DNA of 64,000 nucleotides from Clostridiales bacterium FE2011 (lineage in GTDB: Bacteria; Bacillota; Clostridia; Christensenellales; Aristaeellaceae): contig CP069418.1 in the NCBI GenBank assembly GCA_017569305.1, positions 62,001 to 126,000 of the forward strand, read 5' to 3'. The notes under the pieces were generated by a model that saw only the letters and a program-made list of their open reading frames with translations, was not told the DNA's origin and did no database searches. The translations under genes and the position numbers were made by a program. Below, piece by piece: positions 8,036-16,771 of the stretch (positions within the stretch are counted from its first letter, which is position 1; every line of letters starts with the position of its first letter).

Positions 8036-8962
8036 TTACACTTCCTGTACCTTGACCTGATCAAGCAGCGTTTCAAAATCAGATCTGACAATTAACTGTG
8101 TCCCCTCTGTCATGACGCTGGCTGCTCCGGCGGCTATACCGTATCTGAACGCCTTGGCCATATCCTTCTCTATCTCATATCCTAGAAGCATACCGCCGAT
8201 CATTGCATCCCCGGCACCGACAGTGGATTTTGTTTCAACACGGAGAGCCGGAGCAAAAAGTGTTTTGTCTGCGGAGATGTACATAGCGCCGATAGCACCC
8301 ATTGATACCACTGAATGCTGTACCCCAAGCTTTATAAACAGAAGTGCCGCGTCACGAATTGCCCTCATGGTTCTCAGTTCAATCCCAAGCGTTGCTTCCA
8401 TTTCGCGCAGATTAGGCTTGATCAGAAAAGGATGGGCTCCTTTTGCAGCGAGTTCCAGTTCTTTTCCTTCAGTATCAAGAATACATTTTTTACCCTTCAG
8501 GGCCGTCATCAGATCCCTGTATGTTCCTTCGGGGCAGCCCGGAGGAAGGCTGCCTGTCAATACGATCATATCGCTTTCAGCGGTAGCCTGTTCCGCCAGT
8601 TCCGTAAATTTTCCGATCATTTCAGCTGTCAGAGGGGTGCCGGGTTCATTCAGTTCGGTTACTCCCTGGCCGTCAAGACTGTATACCTTCATGTTGGTCC
8701 TGACATGTCCCGGCACAGTCAGAAAATGATGTCTGAGTCCTTCCCTGTCCATCATGGCAGTCAGGTCAGACGCACCGTTTTCCCCCATAATCCCGATACA
8801 CTGTACATCCAGTCCAAGTCTGCCGGCGACGACGGCAACGTTGATCCCCTTGCCGCCCAGATCAACACGGGCGTCCCGTATTCTGTTCACCTGGCCTGTC
8901 TGAAGGCTCTCAACATTGACTGTTTTGTCAAAACAGGGATTCAGACAAATCGATGTTATCAT
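8036..8962 (-). CDS. 1-phosphofructokinase-type PfkB sugar kinase
   Basis: Ribokinase/PfkB-family kinase that phosphorylates a hexose phosphate with ATP, most like FruK or tagatose-6-phosphate kinase LacC. The opening ITSICLNPCFDKTV, the DLGGKGINVA motif near residue 35 and the STVGAGDAMIGG catalytic loop near 248 (catalytic Asp) are diagnostic of the 1-phosphofructokinase branch. No fructose PTS genes accompany it, so the physiological substrate is open. It is the first gene of the leftward run and has a candidate promoter at 8993-9021; GGGGTGA precedes the ATG. Confidence 0.85.
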   Translation of the reverse strand: MITSICLNPCFDKTVNVESLQTGQVNRIRDARVDLGGKGINVAVVAGRLGLDVQCIGIMGENGASDLTAMMDREGLRHHFLTVPGHVRTNMKVYSLDGQGVTELNEPGTPLTAEMIGKFTELAEQATAESDMIVLTGSLPPGCPEGTYRDLMTALKGKKCILDTEGKELELAAKGAHPFLIKPNLREMEATLGIELRTMRAIRDAALLFIKLGVQHSVVSMGAIGAMYISADKTLFAPALRVETKSTVGAGDAMIGGMLLGYEIEKDMAKAFRYGIAAGAASVMTEGTQLIVRSDFETLLDQVKVQEV

Positions 8963-8992
8963 CTCTTCACCCCATTAAGCATGATTCAGATT

Positions 8993-9021
8993 ATTATATC
9001 ATTCCCATGCCCTATACGCAA
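8993..9021 (-). promoter_or_regulatory. Candidate promoter for the pfkB-ddl-dxs run
   Basis: Minus-strand TATAAT (8993-8998) lies 17 bases after a weak -35 TTGCGT (9016-9021), about 30 bases upstream of the kinase ATG. It would drive the seven-gene run down to tlyA. The weak -35 suggests either low activity or help from an activator. Confidence 0.5.
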
Positions 9022-9076
9022 CCGATCAATCTGTCCGCGGCACAACGCGAGTCCTTCATTTCCATAGTATTCCGGA

Positions 9077-9105
9077 TTGCATGCCTCCGTATCTTCTGAT
9101 ATTAT
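9077..9105 (+). promoter_or_regulatory. Candidate promoter for the flavoprotein operon
   Basis: TTGCAT (9077-9082), a 17-base spacer and TATTAT (9100-9105), followed by AGGAGG (9111-9116) seven bases before the ATG at 9124. The leader would be under 20 bases, leaving little room for a riboswitch. Confidence 0.45.
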
Positions 9106-9123
9106 GATGCAGGAGGCGACAAC

Positions 9124-10605
9124 ATGAAAACAAAGTCAGATATACTGATTATTGGTGCCGGTATCACAGGATGCTGTGTTGCCAGGGAACTTGCAGCCTA
9201 TAATGCTTCCGTCATTGTTCTGGAAAAGGAAAGTGACATTGCTGAAGGTGCGACCAAAGCTAACAGCGGTATTGTTCATGCCGGTTATGATGCTGCACCC
9301 GGCAGCCTGAAGGCATATTACAACGTCCGCGGCGCGTCCATATATCCCGGTTTATGTTCTTCGCTTGGTCTGCCTTACAAACAGTGTGGTGCCCTGGTTA
9401 TCGCCCTGAATGAACAGGATCGGGAAACCATCGTGCAGCTCAGGCTTCGCGGGGAAAAAAACGGCGTTCCCGGGCTCAGAATTCTGGAGCACGACGAACT
9501 CCTTTCCATGGAGCCGGCGCTCAATCCTCAGGTCAAATGTGCGCTTTATGTTCCGACAAGTGCGATCATCAGCCCTTATGAAACTGCCTTTGCAATTGCA
9601 GATCATGCTGCTTTGAACGGTGTTTCCTTTCGCTTCAATGAAAATGTTGTTTCAGTTCATCTTCAGCCTGACGGATTATTCCGTGTCGTTACCTGCTCTG
9701 ATGAATATTTTTGCCGTGCCCTCGTCAATTGCGCCGGTTCTTACGGGGCATTTCTTCACAATCAGCTCTCAGGCGCAAAGCTGGAAATGATTCACCGCCG
9801 CGGACAGTATTATCTTCTGGACCGTACGGACAACCTGCCTTTCAGGCACACAATCTTCCAATGTCCGTCATCCATGGGAAAAGGAGTGCTGGTCAGTCCT
9901 ACCGTTCATGGCAACACCCTTCTGGGGCCGACAGCTGAAGATATTGAAGATCCGATGGACACAGCCACCACTTCAGAGGGGCTGGCTGAAGTTCTCCGGA
10001 AAGCAGCCCTTACCTGGCCGACAATATCTGTACGATCCAATATAACCAATTTCAGCGGTGTGCGTGCCCATCTTGCAACTGATGATTTTATCGTTGGTTC
10101 CTGTGACTCCTGTCCCGGATACTATGAAGCCATCGGGATTGAAAGTCCCGGGCTTTCTTCCGCACCCGCCATTGCGCAGGATCTGGCCGGGATGATTGCT
10201 GATCAGCTAAAGCTTTCAGCCAAGGCTGAAATGATTCCCTGCTGCATTCTGCCCGTACCCTTCCGTGATATGGATACAGAAGAAAGAGAAAAAGCTGTAG
10301 CCGCTGATCCTGCCTGCGGCAATATCATCTGCCGCTGTGAAACTGTCACGGAAGCAGAGATACGTGCTGCCATCCGCCGCCCTGTCGGTGCCCGCACAAT
10401 AGACGGAGTCAAGCGTCGCACACGCGCAGGCATGGGAAGATGCCAGGGCGGTTTCTGTATGCCGCGCGTCGCTGATATCATCGCTGAAGAAACGGGAATA
10501 CCTTTACAGGACGTAAAAAAAGGAAACGGAGACAGTTTCATTCTGGCAGGTTCTGTTGAATCCTTCCTGAAAGGAGATACAACACATGACAGATCGGAAT
10601 ATTGA
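9124..10605 (+). CDS. FAD-dependent oxidoreductase with BFD-like iron-sulfur domain (GlpA-like)
   Basis: Flavoprotein of the DAO/GlpA type, probably a glycerol-3-phosphate dehydrogenase-like enzyme. The N-terminal dinucleotide fold IIGAGITGCCVARE starts at residue 9, and the KANSGIVHAGYD motif typical of GlpA/L-2-hydroxyglutarate oxidases is near 47. The C-terminal 100 residues form a BFD-like [2Fe-2S] domain: CRC near residue 405 and CQGGFC near 442. The AGGAGG site is ideal. It overlaps the next flavoprotein by 20 bases, and the pair plus the DUF1667 gene form a conserved Bacillota module commonly labelled glycerol-3-phosphate oxidation. No glycerol kinase or facilitator gene lies here, so the true substrate is inferred. 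Confidence 0.82.
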   Translation: MKTKSDILIIGAGITGCCVARELAAYNASVIVLEKESDIAEGATKANSGIVHAGYDAAPGSLKAYYNVRGASIYPGLCSSLGLPYKQCGALVIALNEQDRETIVQLRLRGEKNGVPGLRILEHDELLSMEPALNPQVKCALYVPTSAIISPYETAFAIADHAALNGVSFRFNENVVSVHLQPDGLFRVVTCSDEYFCRALVNCAGSYGAFLHNQLSGAKLEMIHRRGQYYLLDRTDNLPFRHTIFQCPSSMGKGVLVSPTVHGNTLLGPTAEDIEDPMDTATTSEGLAEVLRKAALTWPTISVRSNITNFSGVRAHLATDDFIVGSCDSCPGYYEAIGIESPGLSSAPAIAQDLAGMIADQLKLSAKAEMIPCCILPVPFRDMDTEEREKAVAADPACGNIICRCETVTEAEIRAAIRRPVGARTIDGVKRRTRAGMGRCQGGFCMPRVADIIAEETGIPLQDVKKGNGDSFILAGSVESFLKGDTTHDRSEY

Positions 10606-11845
10606 TATACTGGTAATCGGTGCAGGTCCTGCCGGACTGGCTGCTGCCATAGCAGCCAGAGAAGCCGGTATCAGCTCCCTTCTTGTCATTGATCGTGAAA
10701 AGGAGCCGGGCGGCATACTCCGCCAGTGTATCCACAACGGTTTCGGACTTCATCGTTTTAAAGAAGAACTGACCGGGCCGGAATATGCACAAAAAGATAT
10801 TGACAGAGCTGCCGAACTGGGGATTCCGATCGAATGTTCCACAATGGTATTGTCTGTCTCACGAGACCGTCTTGTCACATGCGTATCTCCTGTTTACGGG
10901 ATGCAGCGCATTCTTGCAAAAGCTGTGGTTCTCGCCATGGGCTGCCGTGAACGTCCGCGCGGCGCTCTCTGCACCCCTGGAACACGCTGTGCCGGTATTT
11001 ATTCTGCCGGTACAGCACAGCGTTTTGTGAATCTTGAAGGCTTTATGCCCGGAAAAAGAGTCGTTATCCTCGGCTCCGGCGATATCGGGCTGATCATGGC
11101 CAGACGCATGACGCTGCAGGGAGCAAAAGTACTTGCCTGTGTAGAGATTATGCCTTACTCCTCCGGATTAAACCGGAATATTGTGCAATGCCTTCAGGAT
11201 TACAATATCCCGCTGTTTCTCAGTCATACGGTAACAGATATACAGGGGCTTCACCGTCTTGAGGGAGTCACAGTCTCTGAAGTGGATCAGAACAGAAAAC
11301 CTGTCCCAGGAACGGAAAAACACTTCAGCTGCGATACGCTCCTGCTTTCCTGCGGTCTCATTCCTGAAAACGAGCTGAGTCTCGGCGCTGGTGTAACGCT
11401 TTCAGCCGCCACATCCGGAGCAGTCGTGGATGAAACATTTGAAACAAATGTACCGGGAATTTTTGCATGCGGAAATGTACTGCACGTCCATGATCTTGTG
11501 GATCATGTTTCAGCTGAAAGCTATAAAGCCGGATTATCTGCAGCATCATTTGTAATGAACAGGCATTCCGGAGACTCATATTTTACCGTCGTGGACGGTG
11601 ACGGTGTCCGCGGAACCGTTCCGCAGAAAATACACCGGAACGTGGATTCTCCCGTTGATCTTATGTTCCGCCCTGCAGGCGTATACCGAAACTGCTCTGC
11701 TGTAGTGGAATGCGGAAATGTTGAAATCTGCAGGAAGAAGGCTCTGATTTATACCCCCGGGGAAATGGCACTTATCACACTGAAGCCTGAAAGTCTTCGC
11801 GGCCTGGGAGAAGATGTTCTCACCGTGCGTATGGAAAGGAGCTGA
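10586..11845 (+). CDS. NAD(P)/FAD-dependent oxidoreductase, partner of the GlpA-like protein
   Basis: Second flavoprotein of the module, 419 residues, with a pyridine-nucleotide-disulfide-reductase-like two-dinucleotide-domain layout. The first FAD-binding loop GAGPAGLAAA is near residue 10 and a second, GSGDIGLIMARR, near 162; the closing FAD motif FACGNVLHVHD is near 295. It has no redox-active disulfide CxxxxC, so it is probably an electron-transfer subunit that passes electrons from the GlpA-like protein to NAD or another acceptor. GGAG lies nine bases before the ATG inside the preceding gene. The precise acceptor cannot be read from sequence. Confidence 0.82.
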   Translation: MTDRNIDILVIGAGPAGLAAAIAAREAGISSLLVIDREKEPGGILRQCIHNGFGLHRFKEELTGPEYAQKDIDRAAELGIPIECSTMVLSVSRDRLVTCVSPVYGMQRILAKAVVLAMGCRERPRGALCTPGTRCAGIYSAGTAQRFVNLEGFMPGKRVVILGSGDIGLIMARRMTLQGAKVLACVEIMPYSSGLNRNIVQCLQDYNIPLFLSHTVTDIQGLHRLEGVTVSEVDQNRKPVPGTEKHFSCDTLLLSCGLIPENELSLGAGVTLSAATSGAVVDETFETNVPGIFACGNVLHVHDLVDHVSAESYKAGLSAASFVMNRHSGDSYFTVVDGDGVRGTVPQKIHRNVDSPVDLMFRPAGVYRNCSAVVECGNVEICRKKALIYTPGEMALITLKPESLRGLGEDVLTVRMERS

Positions 11846-11850
11846 ATTCC

Positions 11851-12207
11851 ATGGAACAGATCATTACATGCATAAATTGTCCCGTTGGATGCCGTATGAC
11901 AGTTTCGCTTTCAGATACAGGCGAATTCCTTTCTGTTACGGGCAATACCTGCCCCCGCGGTGCTGTATACGCCCGGCAGGAGTGCACACTTCCCAAGCGT
12001 ATCATCACAGCTGTTGTACCGGTTAAAGGAAGCCGGATGCCCCTTTCCGTCAAAACATCGGTTCCGGTTCCAAAGGAATTGATTCAGGATGTGATGCGGG
12101 AACTTGGCCGCATTCAGATCCACACCCCGATTCAGGCAGGCCAGGTCATCATTCCTCATATACTGAAAACTGATGCCGATATCGTGGCAACCCGTACCCT
12201 GCCATAA
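11851..12207 (+). CDS. DUF1667 domain protein
   Basis: Small 118-residue protein of the DUF1667 family, regularly encoded after the two flavoproteins above. Four cysteines in the first 50 residues (TCINCPVGC near residue 6, NTCPRG near 33) and one more at about 44 look like a metal or iron-sulfur site, so a small electron-carrier or assembly role is plausible but unproven. AAAGGAG lies nine bases upstream of the ATG, five bases after the previous stop. Confidence 0.8.
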   Translation: MEQIITCINCPVGCRMTVSLSDTGEFLSVTGNTCPRGAVYARQECTLPKRIITAVVPVKGSRMPLSVKTSVPVPKELIQDVMRELGRIQIHTPIQAGQVIIPHILKTDADIVATRTLP

Positions 12208-12251
12208 AACCTGAATATTGTTTTTTGTTGTTATTCTCCCTTTCCGATGTC

Positions 12252-12280
12252 TTGTAACCGTTATGTTTGTCTGTTATAAT
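12252..12280 (+). promoter_or_regulatory. Promoter for yajC
   Basis: TTGTAA (12252-12257), a 17-base spacer and a perfect TATAAT (12275-12280), giving a start near 12287 and a leader of about 30 bases with AAAGGAG. It makes yajC independent of the preceding flavoprotein operon. Confidence 0.65.
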
Positions 12281-12316
12281 ATGTGCTACATGAGCTTGAA
12301 AGGAGTTTATTCTGTC

Positions 12317-12706
12317 ATGATTGAAAACATTTTCGGCATCGCTTCAGCCATTGCTGAAGAAACCGCCGCTGTTGCCGGCGCTGAAGGAGAAGTCCAGCAG
12401 GTCAGTTCCATTGCTGCTCTGGCAACCACGTTCCTCCCCCTTATTCTTATTTTTGTTGTCTTCTGGTTCATGCTGATTCGTCCGCAGCGCAAAAAAGACA
12501 AACAGGTCAAGGAAATGCTGAACAACCTGAAAGCCGGTGACCGCATCTGTACAATCGGCGGTATTTATGGCACCATTACCGGCCTGAAAGACGATACCAT
12601 TACCCTTTCTGTCGGAAAGGACAATCTTTCCATGGTTGTTGCACGCTGGGCAATCCGCAGTGTTGAGGAAGTCACTATTGAGAATGATGCTCAGGAACTG
12701 AACTGA
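12317..12706 (+). CDS. yajC: Preprotein translocase subunit YajC
   Basis: Small accessory subunit of the Sec-DF-YajC membrane complex that assists protein export. One membrane helix (about residues 34-53, ATTFLPLILIFVVFWFMLI) is followed by the family signature RPQRKKDK and a soluble domain with LKAGDRICTIGGIYGTI. ATG 12317 is chosen because AAAGGAG is 11 bases upstream and the promoter at 12252-12280 excludes the earlier in-frame start at 12218. It is 129 residues, usual for clostridial YajC. It is normally near secD/secF or tgt, neither of which is here. A strong hairpin terminator follows directly. Confidence 0.93.
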   Translation: MIENIFGIASAIAEETAAVAGAEGEVQQVSSIAALATTFLPLILIFVVFWFMLIRPQRKKDKQVKEMLNNLKAGDRICTIGGIYGTITGLKDDTITLSVGKDNLSMVVARWAIRSVEEVTIENDAQELN

Positions 12707-12725
12707 TCCGCCTTGCATATACCAG

Positions 12726-12758
12726 AGATCCCGGCTGAAAATTCAGCCGGGATCTTTT
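12726..12758 (+). terminator. Rho-independent terminator after yajC
   Basis: Perfect 14-bp inverted repeat, 12726-12739 with 12742-12755, followed by TTTT. The T-run overlaps the last codons of dnaX, which converges from the right, so the hairpin ends yajC transcription within 50 bases and may also stop dnaX transcripts. Confidence 0.88.
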
Positions 12759-14382
12759 AGATTTCATCCACAATATTTACAGGTTCTTTTCCGAAGGTTT
12801 CATAAATGGATTCAAGATATTCATCATCACCGTTGTTTTCAGCTGCTTCAGCTGATTTACCCTGAGGCACGGCAGCAAATGCGCACGACTGGCCGGTTAT
12901 CTCCTGAAGGCATTCGCAGATGGTTTTATTCCTCTCCGGCATGTTGAGAACAGTTATAAACTGCGCTTCAGCTTCTTTCCTGTCCGCCTGCCAGAGATAC
13001 CGTCCGTTTTTGCATCCGATCATGCGTCCCTGGGAAAGGAAGCTCCAGGCAGTCATATCTTTTCCGCGGATTGTACTCATCAGTTCTTTCCATACTGAAG
13101 CCTGATTTCCACCGTTTTCTTTTCCGGCAGTGTGAGGAATCTTTTTCTCTTCTTTGGGCTGCTGCCGGTCGGGCTTTGCTTCCTGAACAGGCATCTGTAC
13201 AGCAGCTGCTCTTCCCGCAGGATTCTTCAGCATATCGTCTATCCGTTTTTCCAGTTCAGCAATCCTGTCATTCAGCGCCTGAGTGTCTGTCCCGTCGATT
13301 CTCAGGCAGCTCTTGATACTGGCGTTTTCCAGAGCCATACGGGGTGTGGAAGCATATCTCATTTCCGTTTCGAGCGCCATAAACAGATCCAGTATTTTCA
13401 TAAGCCTGGATACTGTCATTGACTTGCTTTGACGAACGTATTCAGCAGCTTCGTCTTTGGATATGTCCATAATCATGGATACATCCTCCGGGCTGGTTTT
13501 TGCAATCAACAGGGCCCTGATATGTCTGCAGACATCTTTTGCAAAAACAGCCGGGTCTTTGCCGTCACGCATGAGCCTGTCTATCATGAGATAAACTTTC
13601 GATGCATCCTGTTCCGCCAGTGCTTTACTGAACTCAAATAAAAAGGATGTATCGCTTGTTCCGAGAATGCTCCGGACGAGATCTTCATCTACCTGATCAC
13701 TGTATCCAAGGCACATGTCCAGAATGCTGAGTGCATCACGCATACCGCCGTCGGCGGCCCTTGCAATCATCATAAGAGCGCCGTCAGACACTTGCGCTCC
13801 GCTGCCTTCAGCTGCTTCCTTCAGTCTCCCGGCTATTTCCGTGCTCGGAATCCGGCCGAAATCAAACCGCTGGCATCTGCTCAGGATTGTTTCAGGCAGT
13901 TTCTGCGGTTCGGTTGTTGCCAGGATGAAAACAATATGGGCAGGGGGTTCCTCCAGTGTCTTCAGCAGTGCATTGAATGCTGATGTGGACAGCATATGTA
14001 CTTCATCAATAATATAAACTTTATATTTCCCGTACTGGGGCGGATATTTGACTGTATCCCTCAGTTCCCGCATCTCATCCACGCCGTTATTGCTGGCAGC
14101 GTCGATTTCAATAACGTCAAGGGTTTCTTCATTGTCAGCACGCAGACAATTCTCACATTTTCCGCATGGATCACCGTTTTCAGGATGCAGACAGTTAATC
14201 GCTTTAGCCAGAATTTTGGCTGTGGAGGTCTTTCCGGTTCCACGGGATCCGCAGAACAGGTATGCATGTGCAATCCTGTTGGTGACAACCTGATTTCTCA
14301 GCGTTCCGATAATCGGAGCCTGTCCGACGACATGGGAGAAATCCTTGGGTCTCCACTCACGGTACAGTGCACGATATGCCAT
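12757..14382 (-). CDS. dnaX: DNA polymerase III subunit gamma/tau
   Basis: ATPase of the clamp-loader complex at the replication fork. Walker A GSRGTGKTSTAK is near residue 45, a four-cysteine zinc module (CGKCENC with two upstream cysteines) near 75, Walker B region IIDEVHM near 125 and the arginine-finger SRC motif near 168. At 541 residues it is short for a tau subunit, and no run of six or more A that could drive gamma/tau frameshifting is seen in the second half. AAGGGAGG precedes the ATG. The usual downstream partners ybaB and recR are missing; upstream are the helix-hairpin-helix gene and cysS. Confidence 0.95.
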   Translation of the reverse strand: MAYRALYREWRPKDFSHVVGQAPIIGTLRNQVVTNRIAHAYLFCGSRGTGKTSTAKILAKAINCLHPENGDPCGKCENCLRADNEETLDVIEIDAASNNGVDEMRELRDTVKYPPQYGKYKVYIIDEVHMLSTSAFNALLKTLEEPPAHIVFILATTEPQKLPETILSRCQRFDFGRIPSTEIAGRLKEAAEGSGAQVSDGALMMIARAADGGMRDALSILDMCLGYSDQVDEDLVRSILGTSDTSFLFEFSKALAEQDASKVYLMIDRLMRDGKDPAVFAKDVCRHIRALLIAKTSPEDVSMIMDISKDEAAEYVRQSKSMTVSRLMKILDLFMALETEMRYASTPRMALENASIKSCLRIDGTDTQALNDRIAELEKRIDDMLKNPAGRAAAVQMPVQEAKPDRQQPKEEKKIPHTAGKENGGNQASVWKELMSTIRGKDMTAWSFLSQGRMIGCKNGRYLWQADRKEAEAQFITVLNMPERNKTICECLQEITGQSCAFAAVPQGKSAEAAENNGDDEYLESIYETFGKEPVNIVDEI

Positions 14383-14394
14383 CTTTGCCTCCCT

Positions 14395-14757
14395 TTATTC
14401 AATCTTCAGATCAATATATTGATACAGTTTCTTCAATGTTCCGGGTCCGATTCCGTGAACCGCTGTCAGATCCTCAGGATAAAAAAACGGACCGTTCCTG
14501 TCTCGTTCATCAATCATCTGTATTGCATAAACCTTCCCGATGCCGGGGAGTGTTTCCAACTCTTCCTCCCCGGCGTCGTTGATTCTGACGATTCCGTCCT
14601 GTTTGGCAGGAATACTGCCTAGCTGCCAGTATATACGGCTGCCTGTTCTGTAAACCATCCCGTTACTGTATACAGGTGTAAGAACATGGATCAGGCTCAG
14701 CACGATCCCCGTCAGAACAAGGAAAAGCCCCGTCAGTTGTTTTGCTTTATCAGACAT
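14395..14757 (-). CDS. ComEA-like helix-hairpin-helix membrane protein
   Basis: 120 residues: one membrane helix (about 8-28), a short linker, and two helix-hairpin-helix DNA-binding motifs (INDAGEEELETLPGIGKVYA near 58 and LTAVHGIGPGTLKKL near 98). This is the layout of ComEA, the DNA receptor of the competence system, but it is shorter and comEC is not adjacent, so a general membrane-tethered DNA-binding role is the safe reading. ATG 14757 overlaps the cysS stop by eight bases; upstream in-frame starts (to 14877) lie inside cysS and are rejected. No strong ribosome site is present, consistent with translational coupling. Confidence 0.78.
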   Translation of the reverse strand: MSDKAKQLTGLFLVLTGIVLSLIHVLTPVYSNGMVYRTGSRIYWQLGSIPAKQDGIVRINDAGEEELETLPGIGKVYAIQMIDERDRNGPFFYPEDLTAVHGIGPGTLKKLYQYIDLKIE

Positions 14758-16156
14758 CTTTTCTGACTTTCTGTCCCTGTTTCGTATCCTCAAGAATATA
14801 TCCGGCCTGTATAATCCTGCTGCGGAGTTCATCACTCCTGGCCCAGTCTTTGTTTTTTCTGGCCTCAGCCCTTTCATTTACAAGTGCTGCAATTTCAGGA
14901 GGCAGTTCTTCTTCTTTTTTACTGAGAATACCCAGCACGTCGCAGATTGACTCCAGGCTTTTCAGTGCAGCCTGAGCAGCTTCCCTGGATGCGCCCTGAA
15001 CCACAGTAACATTTGCGTCCTTAACCAGTTCAAATACAGCGCCCAGCGCGTCCGCCGTATTCATATCATCATCCATTGCGTCATCAAAGCGTTTTTCGTA
15101 TCCTTTCAGACGCTCAATGAATTCTTTTTCCTTATCGTTCAGCGGTCTGTCTTCCCCGTTTTCAAGCTGGAACCTGAGAGAATTCCGTGCAGTATACAAA
15201 CGATTCAGGCTGGCATTTGCAGAATCAATCTGATCCCGGCTGAAATTGATCGGGCTACGGTAATGCGCACTGAGCATAAAAAGACGAACAGCTTCCAGAT
15301 CATATTCCTTCGCGATATCTCTGACCGTAAAGAAATTGTTCAGGCTTTTACTCATCTTCTGATTGTCCACATTGATGAAGCCGTTATGCATCCAGTAATT
15401 GACATACTTCTTCCCTGTGGCGCCTTCGCTCTGGGCAATTTCGTTTTCATGGTGAGGAAACAGAAGGTCTTTGCCGCCGCAGTGTATATCGAAAGTCTCT
15501 CCAAGATACTTCATACTCATGGCCGAGCACTCAACATGCCATCCGGGTCTGCCTTTTCCCCAGGGGCTGTCCCATGCGGGCTCTCCGGGTTTCTGCGCCT
15601 TCCACAAAGCGAAGTCTTCAGGAGCTTCCTTGTCGGTATCAACATTCAGTCTTTCACTGGCTCCGGTTTCCCTGTCGTCTGCATTCTGGCCCGACAGTTT
15701 CCCATAGCCGGGGAAAGCGGATACGCGATAATAAACATCACCTGAAGGCGATGCGTAAGCATGACCGTTTTCAATCAGTTTTGAAATCAGCGCGATGATT
15801 TCCGGAATATGTTCTGTCGCTTTGGGGTGAACCGTAGCCGGACGGATTCCCAGCGCTTTGGCATCCTTGTAATACTCATTAATAAATCTGTCGGCAAGTT
15901 CCTTTACAGTAATGCCTTCTTCATTGGCTCTTCTGATCATTTTGTCATCGATATCTGTGAAATTCTGGACAAAAGTAACCTCATAGCCTTCCCGCTCCAG
16001 CTGCCTTCTCAACACGTCAAACGTGATGAAAGGCCGGGCATTGCCGATATGGAAATAATTATACACAGTAGGGCCGCACGCATAGATACCCACTTTTCCA
16101 TCATGGATCGGCTTAAAAGTTTCTTTTTTACGGGTCATGCTGTTATAGATCTGCAT
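14750..16156 (-). CDS. cysS: Cysteinyl-tRNA synthetase
   Basis: Charges tRNA-Cys with cysteine. Class I signatures are complete: the HIGN version of HIGH near residue 37 (in YACGPTVYNYFHIGNARP), the zinc-binding Cys at residue 28 with partners near 209, 234 and 238, and KMSKS near 266. It is 468 residues, normal length. AGGAG nine bases upstream of ATG 16156 lies within the end of the preceding gene. No T-box leader is possible because the gap is only five bases, so regulation must come from further upstream. Confidence 0.97.
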   Translation of the reverse strand: MQIYNSMTRKKETFKPIHDGKVGIYACGPTVYNYFHIGNARPFITFDVLRRQLEREGYEVTFVQNFTDIDDKMIRRANEEGITVKELADRFINEYYKDAKALGIRPATVHPKATEHIPEIIALISKLIENGHAYASPSGDVYYRVSAFPGYGKLSGQNADDRETGASERLNVDTDKEAPEDFALWKAQKPGEPAWDSPWGKGRPGWHVECSAMSMKYLGETFDIHCGGKDLLFPHHENEIAQSEGATGKKYVNYWMHNGFINVDNQKMSKSLNNFFTVRDIAKEYDLEAVRLFMLSAHYRSPINFSRDQIDSANASLNRLYTARNSLRFQLENGEDRPLNDKEKEFIERLKGYEKRFDDAMDDDMNTADALGAVFELVKDANVTVVQGASREAAQAALKSLESICDVLGILSKKEEELPPEIAALVNERAEARKNKDWARSDELRSRIIQAGYILEDTKQGQKVRKDV

Positions 16157-16161
16157 AATGA

Positions 16162-16764
16162 TTATCTCCTATACTTTTTCTTAATAAAGTCTCTGAGCAG
16201 TACAACCGCCCAGACTAAAGCAGCGGCTGCGGTAATAATCCAAATGATCGTTCTGATATCGTATGGAATGTAAAAGGTTCCGTTCTCCCTGCCTGCGGCA
16301 TTGTCTCCGGCACTGATGGTATCCTGAAGATTCATCAGTTCCGTACCGTTTTCGTCAACAATTCTGAAATCCAGCCTTATACTGCGCACATGACCTTTCT
16401 CAGGGAGCTTGATACTGGCTGAAAAATCAAATGCAGGGTTTTCCGTATCAGGTGTGAAGACAGCCGAGCTTTTTTGTTTCAGCATCGTAATACGATGCCC
16501 GTTAACAACTGTAAACAACGGATTGTGATCCTCTTCCGGGGCTCCGCCGTATGAAAGATCAGTGGATATTCTGATCGTTAATTCTTTTCCGCAAAACTCC
16601 GCTAGGTCGATCCGGCCTGAAAACTGATTGTACGCACCGGGATCCCATGACCATTCTTCGTTGTCGGCAGTGATCTGTATCTGCGCTGTATGCTCACATA
16701 CAGCGTTTGTACAGCAGATCAGGAGTATAGCAAAAAGGATAAGGTTCAATACGCGTAGTTTCAT
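16162..16764 (-). CDS. Unknown exported type I membrane protein
   Basis: Not recognised. The 200-residue product opens with a basic, hydrophobic signal-like segment (MKLRVLNLILFAILLICC), has a beta-rich, fairly acidic extracellular part of about 145 residues, and ends with one membrane helix (about 170-190) followed by a basic tail FIKKKYRR. It would therefore display the middle part outside the cell. ATG 16764 is preferred because it places the signal at the N-terminus, five bases after the upstream stop; ATG 16791 is the alternative. The C of ICC could suggest a lipoprotein, but the lipobox is poor. It lies between an unknown gene and cysS. Confidence 0.6.
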   Translation of the reverse strand: MKLRVLNLILFAILLICCTNAVCEHTAQIQITADNEEWSWDPGAYNQFSGRIDLAEFCGKELTIRISTDLSYGGAPEEDHNPLFTVVNGHRITMLKQKSSAVFTPDTENPAFDFSASIKLPEKGHVRSIRLDFRIVDENGTELMNLQDTISAGDNAAGRENGTFYIPYDIRTIIWIITAAAALVWAVVLLRDFIKKKYRR

Positions 16765-16771
16765 TCCCGCT

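Noticed and set aside
12757..13400. Programmed frameshift signal in dnaX for a gamma form
   Set aside because: No run of six or more A (minus strand) followed by G in this part; only runs of five, and no following hairpin noticed.
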